A DNA stretch of 64,000 nt, taken from NCBI RefSeq assembly GCF_027580225.2, contig NC_073341.2, forward strand, positions 12,062,001-12,126,000, written 5' to 3'. Below the pieces are notes generated by a model that had not been told where the DNA came from, made no database searches, and saw nothing but the letters and a program-made list of their open reading frames with translations. The stretch is from Misgurnus anguillicaudatus (Eukaryota; Chordata; Actinopteri; Cypriniformes; Cobitidae). Position numbers and translations under genes: made by a program. Below, piece after piece: positions 46,670-58,733 of the stretch (the stretch's first letter is position 1; every line of letters starts with the position of its first letter).

Positions 46670-46735
46670 TTAAATCTACAGTAAGTTACTGGCAAACAAA
46701 TTTCTGCAGAATTTTACAGTATAAAAAATAAATAA

Positions 46736-46870
46736 ATTCTTCTATAGTATTTGTTTTTCTACTATGGAATATCTTCTTATGTGTTTAACAGAATAAAGAA
46801 ACTCATGCAGGTTTAGAACAACATGAGGGTAAGTAAATGATGAGAGAATTTTCATTTTGGGCTGAACGTA
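46736..46870 (-). repeat. Fragment of a common TTAA-type fish repeat
   Basis: 'gaacaacatgagggtaagta' and 'gagaattttcattttgggct' on the + strand are the reverse of the 'cattttcatttttgggtg' end of the family also seen at 37701 and 61270-61575. Confidence 0.5.
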
Positions 46871-47529
46871 CGAGTTGTAACGACGAAGCATTTTACAAAA
46901 TATTGATAGGAATTAATAAACTGCAATCCCCTGACTTTCTCTTTGACTTCAATCATATAAGAGAGATCATACTAAGGTTACTTCAATCTGGTCCTGCAAC
47001 GGTCCTCATGATTTGTGTTATAAAGGAAGAAATGAGTCACTAGACTGATGTCTGCTTGGATCTCTCTAATCATATCACTGAACGCTGAAGCACATGTCTT
47101 TGTATTCTCCATTATTGAATTGGGTTTAGATTAAATTGCTTGACAGCACTCCTATTGTTTAACTTCAAAATGGGACACAATTCTTCCTCAGCAGCAGTGG
47201 CGGAGGCAGAAAATGTATGATGGGTGGGCCTCTAAAAATCTGGCCGCCGGAATAATTCGCATCGTTCCCTGTTTTTCAACCCACTTTAACCTTCTTAGAC
47301 CCAAGCTTTGGTTTGTCTTTTTTCAGATTGCTTCCAGCTATTTGGGGTTACACTGTAAAAAAATTATATTTTAAAAAATTGTGGAAACTGAAAGTTAAGT
47401 ATTGACTCAGCATCTTGCTTTCAAATAATTCTTCCCAAACAAAAATATGCACTGTGTTAATTAAAACTTAAAGAGTAACTAAACCCTAAACCAACTTTTT
47501 TTAGTTAATGATCTTTAAGAATGGGGCTT

Positions 47530-47685
47530 TATTAGATTCAATGGATTATGTTAAGCTATGCTAAAAGTGCTAGCCCCAGACCCGGAGATCAGCTGAGTGG
47601 ATAACAAAACAGTAAACATTAAATATTTAACTTTAGGGGAGCTGGAAAATGAGCATATTTAAAAAAAACAAAGTAGAGTCTCCCT
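47530..47685. mobile_element. Foldback TTAA element, fragment
   Basis: Only the right arm remains: 'attcaatggattatg', 'gctatgctaaaagtg', 'cggagatcagctga', 'ggggagctggaaaatgagc', then CTCCCT and TTAA at 47686-47689. Confidence 0.75.
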
Positions 47686-48504
47686 TTAAGGTTTTGCTAG
47701 TGCTGCTCTTGTATTTTTTCCAGCTTAATGTAAATGCACTTACACTATGTGTGTGCCCAGTCCTGTAAGTGACTTGGTCTGGCCTGTACAAAGATTTGAA
47801 TGATTCATATGAACCTAGGCGTGCTTTCAAAACGACCTGAACTGCATCCAAGCACATATCCTAAAAGTCGCCAAAAACATTATACCTGAAGTGAGATGGA
47901 AAACATAGACCTTCCTATTTGAATCCCACACCCCGGCCAAACTTGTAAGGATGAAGAAACTTCAACAGATGTGCGAGGGAAACACACACAGGCTCTCTTT
48001 GACTGAACCTGGCAATAGGATCGAATCAGGAAGTGGGTTTGGGATGTAAACTCAATAAGGTTTTTATCTGCTGTCATTCTGTGATGAATCAATGCGCATG
48101 AGCCATGGCGGTGATTCACGAGGGCCGATAGCTTCCAAACACTATAAAGCCCGGAGAAGCTATTGCCCGGTAGAACGGATATCATGACTCATGATGATGA
48201 ATTAAAGTCCAAATATCCAAACTGAGCATTAATGGCAAAAGACTGAGTGTACCTGCAAGATAGATAGACAGACAGATAGATTCCTGACTTTGTAATTTGA
48301 TGTAAGTTGATATATAAAAAATTTATTTTCTCTCTTCTCAAGGCCAGGGAGACATCACATAAGATAGCAGGTATCCAATGCACGAAGGCCTACTGGTACC
48401 TCAGCTTGTTCAATTGGCTTGTTTGTGTTTTTGGTGTCAGCTGGTGAAAGCTGTGCCTTCCACTGCAGTACTGCCCTGCCAAGAACAAAGTGACTGAGAC
48501 CAGA

Positions 48505-48507
<3 letters not shown>

Positions 48508-48590
<83 letters not shown>
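48508..48590. repeat. (GA)n microsatellite
   Basis: About 41 GA units. The Arg-Glu and Ser-Leu reading frames across it are repeat artefacts. Confidence 0.98.
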
Positions 48591-48592
<2 letters not shown>

Positions 48593-49496
48593 CTTGTTCT
48601 CCGTTCTGTAAACGGACTCACAGTTCTCTCAGGATGTTAAGTGACACTCTTATGCCCCCTTGTGGTCACCATGCAAATCACCATGATTCAAGTGTATCTG
48701 ATTTTGATGTATTGTCATTGTTTAAAAGAGATCAGTGAGATTCTTCTAAAGTCTTTCTACTGTCTATAATAAGACCATTTTACCATTTTAGTATATTCAT
48801 GCTTTAGCACCACATATGGTTCTACAGAGTACCATAAATGGTTTCCCTATGACAGGGGTCTTCAACTGCTCTTCTTCAGGGGCCAGATTTAAAAAAATTA
48901 AAAATGATGTGGACTAATCTTTTTCTCATTAATAAAAAAACATGCATTTTCAAAAAAGATGCACACTTCTTGTATACAGTATTTTGCCTTTTAATAACTG
49001 AAAACTCATATTTTCTTATTTAATATTTAAAAACAATTGCACTTTAACATTGCAGGAACCAATTAATTTTAATAGTTCAACTATGAACATTGCACAGAAA
49101 ATTGTAAATAATCAACATGTAGCCTAGAGCGCTTAAACTTCTTTTGTTTATAACTGTTTAACTTTCATGAATTGTTACATTTTAAGTATTCACAACATAT
49201 AGTCTTTCATAAATACTAAAAGTCGTGCTAGGCTATGGGCTTAATTACACACTAGTATCCTGGCACGACGGTCGGAGTTCGCCCCCTAGTGTGGCAGTCG
49301 TAATGAAATGTCAGTTTAATTGTAAATCCGCGTTTAATCTATTAATTTAGTTATCAGTAATCAATCGTTTTTAAAGGATTCAAGTGTTACTGATAAAGTT
49401 AAACAAAAAAAGAATGAATCATTTTTACCTTGCACACAGCGTTAGTACGGGATCACACTTAAATACATACAGTCGCACAAGTTTATAGGCTTGTTC

Positions 49497-49660
49497 GACT
49501 TCATGCAGCGCCGCAAGAATCGACAGCCGGATGACGTCATAGTACCGCGAGAGCGATTCGTGAAATCATACGAAGGAGTCTGCTTTTAAACCGCTCTCGC
49601 AGAACTTTGACGTCATCCGGTTGTCGGTTATTGCGGCACCGCATGAAGTCGAACAAGCCT
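49497..49660. mobile_element. Palindromic MITE with CRE-like motifs
   Basis: Arms AGGCTTGTTCGACTTCATGC and GCATGAAGTCGAACAAGCCT are exact, and homology continues inward for about 70 bases. Each arm carries the octamer TGACGTCA (49532-49539, 49608-49615). 164 bp; flanking duplication uncertain. Confidence 0.8.
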
Positions 49661-50109
49661 TATTATTTATGTCCCTAAGCTCAAAATCGGATCTGGTAAT
49701 TACGCACACGCAGACTCTCTTTTCGGTTTTTCGGTGTACAATGTAGTGGAAAAGTAAAAGTAACCACGCTGATTTGAAACCAGACAAAGATGATTCGCTT
49801 CCAGGTCTGTATGCTCTACTCTGACATGATATTAACGTTAGAGGATATTAGATATGACAAATTAGATATTAGAATTAAAAAGAACATAACACAAATAAAA
49901 TACTACGAATAACAAGCTACGCACATGCTGGCACCCGGACGCGATCAAGCCAGTTTTCCGGTTTTGGTCACACGACATATACCGCATTTCAATACTATTT
50001 AGCAATTGTTTAAAGTGATGCAGTCATTAAACATATTTAGGAACCAAGGACCATTTCACAATATTTTTGTAATCAAGCAGGAAACATAAGCACCATTGAC
50101 TTTCATAGT

Positions 50110-50285
50110 AGGATAGAAAAAATGCTATGGAAGTGATGCTTGGTTGGTTACAAACATTGCTTTATAAATATCTTCCTTTGTATTCAGCAGAGCAAAGATA
50201 TTTATACAGGTTTATTGCAACATGTGGGTGAGGAAATAATGACAGATTTTTTTTTTTGGGGGGGGGGGGGGGGTGAACTATCCCT
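50110..50285 (-). repeat. Common TTAA-type fish repeat end with poly-G run
   Basis: On the reverse strand it begins 'agggatagttcacc', the usual start of this family, with a run of about 16 G (50257-50272 on +) in place of the normal short tract. Confidence 0.6.
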
Positions 50286-50289
50286 CAAA

Positions 50290-50703
50290 GATGGCGTTAC
50301 AGGGAAGCAGGAAGTATAGCAAGGGAGACGCAGCGTCTCGTTCCCTTCTCAGCGAACAACAGTTACATACGTAACCCAAGACATTTTCATGTGTCAAACA
50401 AAACTATGCAAAAAAGCATTTTGGTGTGAATCAACATTCACATACAAAAGATATAAGCATTTAAAGCGAACAGTTTAGCACGTGTGCTTAAAAAGTCTAG
50501 AATTTTTATGATATTATCCTACACTACACAGAAAATAATGTGAATTTATTTCCCAGAAAACTTCTTGCATAAAATATATTCAAGCCCTCTCAATAACCTG
50601 TATCTATGTATGTATGTATAGTTTCAAAAACTTCCCAGGGCCTTGAAATTTCTCCCCCAGATCCACAAACTTTCAAGGATTTCAAGGACCCGTTGGAACC
50701 CTG
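50290..50703 (-). mobile_element. CAGGGTTCCC family, copy 2
   Basis: Reverse-strand match to the first 400 bases of 58734-59441, including 'gcacgtgtgctta', 'ttacatacgtaac' and 'cgtctcgttcccttctcagc'. Confidence 0.78.
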
Positions 50704-51960
50704 GACGTTGACTTTTCGTTAAGGGGCGTGTCTGTGGTGGCGTGACAAAGTATGGTCAAATGAATCACATTTTTAAGGGCCTAAACACGCTTGAAAAATC
50801 ATGAAACTTTGCACATGTGTGAGATGTGGGGAAAATGTTAATTTCTTATAGGTTGCAGAATTGGCCATGTAGAAATGGCTCTATAGCGCCACCTACAAAA
50901 GTTCAAGAGAGCAGCCCCCTGCTACGTTAAACGTACAGGTACGAAATGCAGTAGGATCATAAATCACCCCAAGACCTACAAAAAAGTCTCTTGGAGCCAA
51001 GCTCTAAACCCCACAGATTTAAAAAATATATATATATATATATCTTTTTGCAATGCTAAATTGCCGATATCTTGTCTTTTCGTTGAAGGGTGTGTCTGTG
51101 GCGGCCTGCCAAATTTTGGCTTTTTGCCTTTCAAACCTAAAGTTGTTCTAACTCAGGCTTAAAATGTTCAATCTGACCCACACTTCACATGTTTGATAAG
51201 TGTCCTGACCTAAACACATATGGCATTATTCAGAGACAGTCATAGCGCCACCTACTGGCAGCAGGAAATGGCCTGTTTTACACTGTGATTACTGCTCATA
51301 GAAATTTTATGAGATCATCATCATATTCAGACCGATCTTAAGGACTTTGCAATAATAATGTGCAAAGATCTTGAATTTTCGTTAAAGGGCATGTCTGTGG
51401 CGGCCTGGCAAGGTTTTAGTTTCACCATTGACATAGAAAGCTGTTCTAACTCATACAATGTCCGACCTGTCCCAGACTTTATGGCGCCGTTTCCCGGACA
51501 GGGATTAGACTGGTCCTAGATTAAAATAAATGTAAGAGCTGTCCAAACTGAAAATAACTTGAACTGACATATCTAAAAATACATCAGTGCCCTTTGTTTT
51601 ACCTCAAAATGCACATAAGTAATGTTTCTACTAAGGTATGTTTGTTAAAACTAGTTATATTTCCTAATTAAACTAAGGCCTAGTCCTGGATTACGCTAAT
51701 CCTAGTCTGGGAAACCGCCCCTATATGTTTGACAAGAGTTCTGGCCTGAACACATCAATATAACAATAATCAATTGCACTCATAACGCCACCTGCTGCCA
51801 AAAGTTGGTATGACACATACAACTCTATTGAAAATCCACATATATTTACCCACTAAAATTCATATACCAATTGTTCACTTCTTGCCCTAAAGCCTTCGGG
51901 TGAGGGTGCACATGCGTGAGAGGGCCCTTCCATCGCTGCTTGCAGCTTTAATATGAAATT
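50704..51960. repeat. Degenerate tandem array, unit about 300-370 bp
   Basis: Three units begin with 'ttttcgttaaggggcgtgtc'-like blocks (about 50711, 51078, 51374) and carry 'gcgccacctac'-like blocks (about 50886, 51244, 51786). It ends in 'catcgctgcttgcagcttta'. An inverted-end insertion interrupts the third unit at about 51484-51720. Confidence 0.7.
51484..51720. mobile_element. Inverted-end MITE inserted in the tandem array
   Basis: Ends 'gccgtttcccggacagggat' and 'tagtctgggaaaccgccc' are inverted; 'attagactggtcctag' is mirrored by 'ctaatcctagtctgg'. The interrupted sequence resumes as 'tatgtttgacaagag', which matches 'acatgtttgataagtg' in the unit before it. Confidence 0.75.
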
Positions 51961-53112
51961 AAACGTATTAATTCAATATATACCATCACTCAATGAACTG
52001 CTGGTACATTAAGAATGCTCATTTTCACACTGCAAGCCAGCTATAGACCCTTTTACTGTTTGTATACAAGGATGAAGTATGGCAAGAATCAGCAGTGAAG
52101 CAACACAGACAGAGAAAGATATTTTAAAAAGTTGACTTATCAAGTTTTTCAACACTGTTACCAGATCCGTGTACTATAGTGGAGTGGATAGAAGACGTTA
52201 GCAGATGACCAAATATAAAGGGGCCAGATAAATATATACGTATATACGTATATTATATATTAGTGCTACCAAACGTAACAACCAGACATTTTACTATCAA
52301 GCAGGGGTTTTACTTTCTACTTAAACGTTTTTTTTTTAAGTATTTGTATTTTATCCGCGTTTTTCTTTTGAAAACATACATTCCAAAGCATATTATCATA
52401 ATTTTTACTCTATTACATTTCATGAATAATACTTTGTTTTACATTTAATGTAATAAGTATTAAATACATTTTAATATGCAATATTAAAGAATACACAGTA
52501 TGATTATATGCTTTAGAATGTAGTGATGAAGTAATGTTTTTCCCAATACAAACATAAAGCACAGATGCTTGGAAATGTAACTAATGTAACTAACTATTGT
52601 CCACCTGCTATTAAGTCCAACTAAATTTAATTTAAGCTGATAATAGTATTATAATTTGTAATAATTTTTAAAAAATATTTTAATAAAAATCTTGCTATTA
52701 TTTTGTAAATAAAAAAAGTGTAAAATGTTTGGACATATCTGCTTTTACACTATTTTGACCAGCAGGGGTCGCCATCGTGTGTGGTGTTTCAAACTGCTTC
52801 GAAAAACTGAATCAATTTTCAAAGCAATTGGTTCAATTGATTCGAAGCTTCGAAAAACTTCGTTTCTCCCATCCCTAGTTTTACTGGCATTTTCGCCGCA
52901 GCTCCTATGAAAACCAACAATTTTGTTGAACGTTTGCCACTCGACGTGGCGAGTTCCGGCGTAGTCACGTGGAAAAGTGACGTCAATGCATACCCTCTAT
53001 TGACCAATCAGAACCAAGGACCGGAACTAACCGTTTCATAATTTGAGGCATACTAGTTCAAATTTCGAATACTGTTTAGGATGGTTGTATGCAAATTGTA
53101 ACGCAGGAAAAC

Positions 53113-53573
53113 TAGGGGTGCTCCGAAAAATGCCGATATACACTAATAATACGTGGTCGATCGCTCACAGCTATTTCATGTGCTACAGCTTTAGTAAGTC
53201 CTTATCAATCTGAAATCACTGTTAGTTTGAGTCGTTTAAAACATGCATTTGAAAAAGCAACACTCGTCAAACATAATCATTATACATATTCTTTATTATC
53301 ATGAAAATACCTGAAAATATTTGAAGAACAGCAATATATCCTTAAGCCATTTCCTGGAGCTGCGGGTCTGTCTATGGTTTTTCGTCTGCAGCGCATATTG
53401 AGTTTCTGCACGAGGGCGCCCCCTGGCTTTTGGATGTAGCGGCATTTCACCGTAATTCATTGAGAAGAATAGCAAGCATCATTGGAAACTGCATGCGAGC
53501 TGCCGTAAAACACCAAAGAAGAAGAAGCAGCAGCAGCAGCAGCATCATTGGCCGATCGATCGGAGCATCCCTA
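53113..53573. mobile_element. hAT-like MITE TAGGGGTGCTCCGA
   Basis: Ends TAGGGGTGCTCCGA and TCGGAGCATCCCTA are inverted. No exact 8-bp duplication remains (aggaaaac against caggttac). A short (CAG)n run lies at about 53525-53542. Confidence 0.7.
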
Positions 53574-53720
53574 CAGGTTACCAATGTTAATATTTGATAA
53601 TTTGATTTGATCATAGGACTTAGAATATATCACGTTTATGTCCCCCAAATATTATTGAAACACTGGGGTTGGCTCGATGATTTAGGCCAATATGCAATAT
53701 TTTGGATGGGCAAGCACTAC

Positions 53721-53930
53721 TGCCCTGCTGAAAAAAAAACAGCATACCAGCAAGACCAACATATGTTGTTTTTTGGTGCCGGTTTGCTAGTGAACACCCG
53801 CTAAACCAGCACCAGCATTAGCACCAGCTAAACCAGTACTAAACCAGCATTAGCACCAGCTAAACCAGCAAGACCAGCATAATTCCCATGCTGGTTTGAT
53901 GCTGTTTTTTTCAGCAGGGTACAGTAAATG
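53721..53930. mobile_element. MITE CCTGCTGAAAAAAACAGCAT with internal tandem repeat
   Basis: Ends 'ccctgctgaaaaaaaaacag' and 'ctgtttttttcagcaggg' are inverted. The interior repeats 'accagcattagcaccagcta' several times. Confidence 0.8.
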
Positions 53931-54290
53931 TAAATAAATGGTTCTGTTATTAGGATTAGCTATTAGAAATGTGACCAAAGAGTGATAATGCATGCATATA
54001 TAGTTTTAGATGGTATATGAATGTGTTTAGATGTTGGTTAGTAAAAACTGCTGACTTATGGTTAAAATGATACCTTTTGGTTGTTCAGTGTCAAATAAAA
54101 ATGGGGTCAGTACCTGCAATTCTGCAGCACTGCAGTGTGTCCTGATATCAATGCAGAATCATAAATCATATGCCTGATTGCTTAGAAATGTTAAAGCACA
54201 CTATCAATGCTTAATACTTCCGGTCAGGACCCTCTTTCAGGCCCGGGATAGCCCATCTCCCCATCTCCTGCTTAAGTGTGAGTGTAAGTG

Positions 54291-54616
54291 AATAATTCAG
54301 GGTTTGCATTAGGGTTGCTGAGTACACACACACGCACACACACTCCTGCAGTCTGACAGCTGCACCGCTAAAAGAGAGAGAGAGAGCAGAGAAAACTGCA
54401 GACCACAGAGAGAAAATCTAATACACACTGATAGACGCGCACACAGGGAACACCATTCACTGCCCTCTCTATCTGTGACTGGCTCACTCTGAGCATAACA
54501 ACATCACATCTCCATTTGGATTTTACGTTGTCCTGCTGTTTTCACAACAGGGACCAATTATACCACAGCACCTCATCCTTGTCTCCAGCCGTACAACAGG
54601 AGAAGAGAAGGTGCAT
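54291..54616 (+). promoter_or_regulatory. lgi3: Putative lgi3 5' UTR and promoter-proximal region
   Basis: About 325 bases before the start codon, with short CA and GA runs (54324-54342, 54371-54385). No TATA box or clear start site is seen; this call rests on position only. Confidence 0.35.
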
Positions 54617-54831
54617 ATGATGTTGGAAGCGAGGCCCAGGCGGATGCTGCGATGGCCAGACTGGCGTCTAACTGTTTGTCTGCTGCTTTTCTGTATGCTT
54701 GGGTTCACTGTGGGCCGCAAGGCTCCTAAAATCCCACGGTGTCCAGCGACCTGCTCGTGTACTAAAGACAGTGCCTTCTGCGTGGATACCAAAGCCATTC
54801 CCAAGAGCTTCCCACCGGGAATCATCTCATT
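54617..54831 (+). CDS. lgi3: lgi3 coding exon 1: signal peptide and LRR N-cap
   Basis: LGI proteins are secreted neuronal ligands with leucine-rich repeats and a beta-propeller (EPTP) domain that bind ADAM22/ADAM23 at synapses. This exon encodes a basic start, a hydrophobic signal (LTVCLLLFCMLGFTVG) and the cysteine-rich cap CPATCSCTKDSAFC followed by VDTKAIPKSFPPGIIS. FCVD-KA-P in this position fits LGI3 better than LGI1, 2 or 4 as I recall them. The first of two adjacent ATGs (54617, 54620) was chosen; another in-frame ATG is at 54644. Donor t/gtgagt. Confidence 0.85.
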
Positions 54832-55429
54832 GTGAGTATGAGTATTGAGTACGTTGTACATCAGCCTGTTTGTTATTTGATTCCTTTATACATAGTAGAG
54901 TACTATAGTATTGTAAAACCAAACCCTAATTCTCACGCACTTGTACTTTTCAAAGAAACTTTTAACATGAAATGAAAATAGTTGACATATGGAAGTTGTC
55001 ATGTTTTACTTCAGTTGGCAGTGCATCGTGCTAGCAACACAAAGCTTAAAGGTTTGATTCCCACAGTATCCATGAATTGGTCAAATGTATACATTTATAA
55101 GATACTGAATGTGCTTTAGGTTGCTTTGGATGCAAAGCAGTAAAGGTTTGTATGTTGGTTTCAAAAAACTTTCATTCTGTGATATATCATCAGAATAATT
55201 GTTAGTCAAATTTAACCCCACTAACTAAAATGCATATATTCAAGTCAAAGGTTAGCTGTATAAAAGGATGATTTTATTTAAAAGGTTTACCTTAGAAATT
55301 TTCTAGGGTTTGTCTATATTTTATCCAATCGTGCACTTTCAGAAATAAAGGTCCAAAAGCTGTCACTGGGGCGGTACCTTTTCAAAAAATAAATTTGTGT
55401 ACCTAAATGGTACATATTAGCCTTTTTAA

Positions 55430-56295
55430 AGTGACACTTTGTAGTTTTTCAACCTTCATAATATATTTTCAAGACTCTTGTGATGGTACATCGACTTAAA
55501 ATAGGTTGAATGGCATGTCTACCGTAGCCTGACGGGGTCTATATCGCTTTTACTCGTACTTTTAAACTTGGTGTTTCGGGTAGTAACAAAAAGAACTACA
55601 AAATTTGACTGCTTTACGGCATACGTCACTTCCTCAAATTCGTACGTGAGAGCGCAACTATTTATTTTCCTGATGTCTTTGTCATGGCCGAACCAGCAAC
55701 TAAGAAAAAGAAACCAAAAAAGAGGAAGACCAGAAAGAGAAAACAGGAGAGTGACAGAATAAAAGGAAGGACAAGGATCAATATTGGGCAAGCGTTCGCT
55801 CGCTGGCGTAAACTAGAGGAGGGGTTCCTAAACGATGCTTGGCCGTCATGCTTTTGGACTAGTTAGTAATGTTATATTGCTTGGGCATATATAAGTCCTG
55901 TCTGGCGCTCGAACACAATTTTTTTTTCTGAACGTGAATTTTGCTGGAGGCTACTTGGGGAGTGTAGAAAGTGATTTCTATCATGTGACTCTGTGGTGTC
56001 GTAGTAGTGTCATGGACCTACGACATGGGCGACCCGTGTTCGATTCCTCTTTAAGGCATTTTTTTTTATATAAACTTTAACCAAGCGACAACCGTTACAA
56101 CTGGCTTGTAAACGTGAGCTACGCGATCTTTTGGCGTTTGAAAAAAATAAAACCCGTGAAATTATATTCATATGATATGACTTTGTGACCTAAAGAGTTG
56201 TCTTCTTTTCCTTTGCGACAGTGCTGCGGTGCTTGTGCCCTCTGAAAAATACATGTCTAGTGCCCCTAGTGGCCAAAAAGTTCTGCGGTGTGCCT
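55430..56295. mobile_element. TTAA element nested in a 'ggtacc' repeat
   Basis: TTAA at 55426-55429 and 56296-56299. Outside it, 'aaaagctgtcactggggcgg' and 'ctgccccagtaacagctttt' are the inverted ends of an older repeat into which it jumped. Confidence 0.75.
55684..55866 (+). pseudogene. Lys/Arg-rich reading frame inside the TTAA element
   Basis: 60 codons: MAEPATKKKKPKKRKTRKRK, then a block with RTRINIGQAFARWRKLEEG. The last block resembles sequences I have seen in many predicted fish proteins derived from repeats. It stops early and has no partner exons, so it is probably a decayed transposon-carried frame, not a gene. Confidence 0.35.
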
Positions 56296-56813
56296 TTAAA
56301 GGGTACTGCCCCAGTAACAGCTTTTGTATCTTTTTTTCTGGTGTTGTGGCTTGAAAACTTTTCATTTATTACAGTGTATACAGTATGACAAAACAAAACA
56401 TATTCAGTGAGTGGTGTAAGTGTAAAAACCAGCCTCAATCTCTGCTACATGCGGTCTGGTCACAGGACAGCTCCATTATGTCACAGCATTAAGATTTTGT
56501 TGTGATGTAACACAAAATGGGGTTTGACTGAGGTCAGGTTTTACACTTGACATTTGGTTTATCTTGTTATAATCATACTGTTGCTTAAATATAGCCGTAC
56601 AGCTTAATTATGGGATGGTTTGGTTGTGGTGACCAGCTAGCACTTTAAAGTGTTGTGCAAATAGTGCAGAAGAAAGAAAGACATTAAAAATAGTTAGCAT
56701 GTCTCTCTCTACCCTTTCTGGAAAACCTTAAGTTAAAGGAGTTAAAGAATGCATTGAAATAATCTGTTAAATTGTTCTCTGATATCTACATGGAAGGTAT
56801 GTGGCTTTATTAA

Positions 56814-57192
56814 AGGTGCAGTGTGTAATTTTTAGAAGGATCTCTTGAAAGAAATGTAAAATAATATACAAAACTATATGATCAGGGGTGTAGAAAGACC
56901 TTTCATAATGAACCATTATGTTTGTATTACATTAGAATGAGATGTTTTTATCTACATACACTGAGGGTCCCCTTACATGGAAATCGCCATTTTGTGCCGC
57001 CATATTTCTACAGAAGCCCTTAACGGACAATAATTTTTTACTAAGTTGTCTCCGACAATGACATGTTTGTCCAGTGGCAGCTAATGTAGCTTCACTATGC
57101 GTTTCAAAAGCAAGGGGGAGCAGTGAACACAGCCGTTGGTTGCAATGCGCAACCTCACCACTAGATGCCACAAAAATGTACACACTTCACCT
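56814..57192. mobile_element. TTAA element AGGTGCAGTGTG, second copy (no inner insertion)
   Basis: TTAA at 56810-56813 and the same left 100 bases as 23995 ('aaggatctcttga', 'gaaatg', 'aaagacctt'), and the same right part ('acatgtttgtcc', 'actatgcgtttc', 'ccactagatgcc'). Right terminus decayed. Confidence 0.82.
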
Positions 57193-57911
57193 GTAAGTGA
57201 AAAAATATACAGAGATTGTTTTACATATCCATTTACAACCCTAGGATTTGCCTTTAGAATGAAATAGTCTATTATTACCTTATTTGAAAGGGTCATGAAT
57301 AATAATGATGAGCTCTCCTCTGATTGGCTGTTTCTCAGTGTGGCTCATTTTAGTAGCTCTTTGTGGGTGTAAACAGACCTTATGTTGAGCCTGTATCATA
57401 CAAAGATACAGGCTGAGTGGCAAGTTTGTGTTTTTTTAAGTATGGACCTGTAAAACGTAACTGTAACGTCAATAGTAAAACTTCAGCCTAAACGCTAGCA
57501 TATAGCATTAACTAGCATATAGCGCTACCTCAGCACAACTTTGTTTTTAGCATTGTAACAACAGTGTAATTAAATGAATGTGTAATTTAATGTTGGGGCG
57601 TAAATCACGATTGTAACATCACAGTTGGTGTTATGTTGAGATTGGTCTGTTTTCCAGCGGTCTTTTGCATGCATGAGGTTTAGATAAGGAGGAGGACAGT
57701 GTTTGAGGCTCACGATAAGTCATTACCATGTACACAACTCTTATTATTCATCTATGCCTAGATAAATACAGTTTTACTGTGGCTACCTTTAAATTGAGTT
57801 TATTTATTTTGGAAAATCTTCTTAAACCTATTTTTCTAAAGTAAAAACAAGTTTTGTAACAAGAAGTGTATATGTGGTGATTCTAATGATGATGGTCTTA
57901 TTTCACTTCAG

Positions 57912-57983
57912 GACTATGGTGAACGCTGCATTTACAACGATTCCTGAAGGAGCTTTTTCACATATGCAGCTATTGCAGTTCTT
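57912..57983 (+). CDS. lgi3: lgi3 coding exon 2: leucine-rich repeat
   Basis: Encodes TMVNAAFTTIPEGAFSHMQ then LLQFL, one LRR. Exactly 72 bp, one repeat per exon, as in LGI genes. Acceptor cacttcag, donor tt/gtgagt. Confidence 0.9.
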
Positions 57984-58446
57984 GTGAGTACTTATGCCTA
58001 TTGATCTCTCTCTCTCCATTTATCTATTCTGGCCTTTGTGTTTGCAACTGTGAAAATATAAGGTAAAATAAAAGGTCGTGTCTGTCACGTGCGCGTGTGT
58101 TTGTCTGAGCAGTGTATCAGTAACAGAGGCTGCATTTACAGACTGCCTATACTCACATAACAATGACTTCTCTATCATTCCTATGTCTGTGACAGAGACA
58201 AGCTTGTTTTCAAATGACAGTACGCCAGTTCTTTACTCACTGATCAGTCAACAAATTAAAACTGTCCTAAAAATCATATTTAGAAAAAATTGTCTGTATT
58301 AGTTTTCAAAGATACAAATCATCTATCACCATAAAATCCTTACGGATCAATCTAAAATAATTTGCATAGCAGTTACATGGCATAAAGCAACACCGCTGTG
58401 TTTGTGCGTGTGTGATTGTGTTTACCATATATTGTGTGTGTGTCTA

Positions 58447-58706
58447 CACTCTAAGAACGAATGTGTTAAAAACAACACATTAGTGTTGATTCTGGGACAA
58501 CACACTAACTGCGTCGTCCTGGAATCCACCCATCTCTGTGTTATTATTGAAACAACACATTTTGTGTTACTTTTAACACAACATGTGTTATACTTGAACA
58601 CAAAATCAACACAAAATGACTCATAATGTGTTAAAATTACACATAATGTGTTAAAAGCTTACAGCACAATGATGTGTATAAAATTAACACATCCTTTCTA
58701 AGAGTG
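58447..58706. mobile_element. Tc1/mariner-like MITE (TA-flanked)
   Basis: TA at 58445-58446 and 58707-58708; ends CACTCTAAGAACGAATGTGT and ACACATCCTTTCTAAGAGTG are inverted. The interior is rich in 'acaacacat' and 'tgtgttaaa'. Confidence 0.8.
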
Positions 58707-58733
58707 TACCATATTATATTTTTGTACTCAAAC

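Larger units (their letters stand above)
44786..46722. mobile_element. Second mariner-like MITE, split by a TTAA element
   Basis: 44786-44982 and 46674-46722 match the interior and right part of 42938-43362, including 'taaataacatacat' and 'cagtaagttactggcaa'. The two parts are separated by the TTAA element 44987-46669. Confidence 0.8.
38701..54290. other. Intergenic region between fgfr1a and lgi3
   Basis: About 15.6 kb with no gene I can support. It is a patchwork of nested transposons, listed separately, with simple-sequence runs. Unassigned stretches are 43.4-44.7, 47.0-47.5, 47.7-48.5, 48.6-49.4 and 52.0-53.1 kb. The last has a hAT-like end at about 52790-52877 ('tttctcccatccctag'). Confidence 0.7.
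54832..57911 (+). other. lgi3: lgi3 intron 1
   Basis: Contains a repeat with 'ggtacc' ends (about 55350-56335) split by a TTAA element (55430-56295), the second AGGTGCAGTG element (56814-57192), and no recognised exon. Bases 57200-57900 and 54850-55330 show nothing I can name. Confidence 0.65.

Noticed and set aside
48355..48738. Arg-Glu and Ser-Leu repeat proteins
   Set aside because: Pure translation of the (GA)n microsatellite.
50704..51960. Possible CRISPR-like or satellite array
   Set aside because: Units are over 300 bases and degenerate, with no short identical repeats and unique spacers; the setting is a vertebrate genome.
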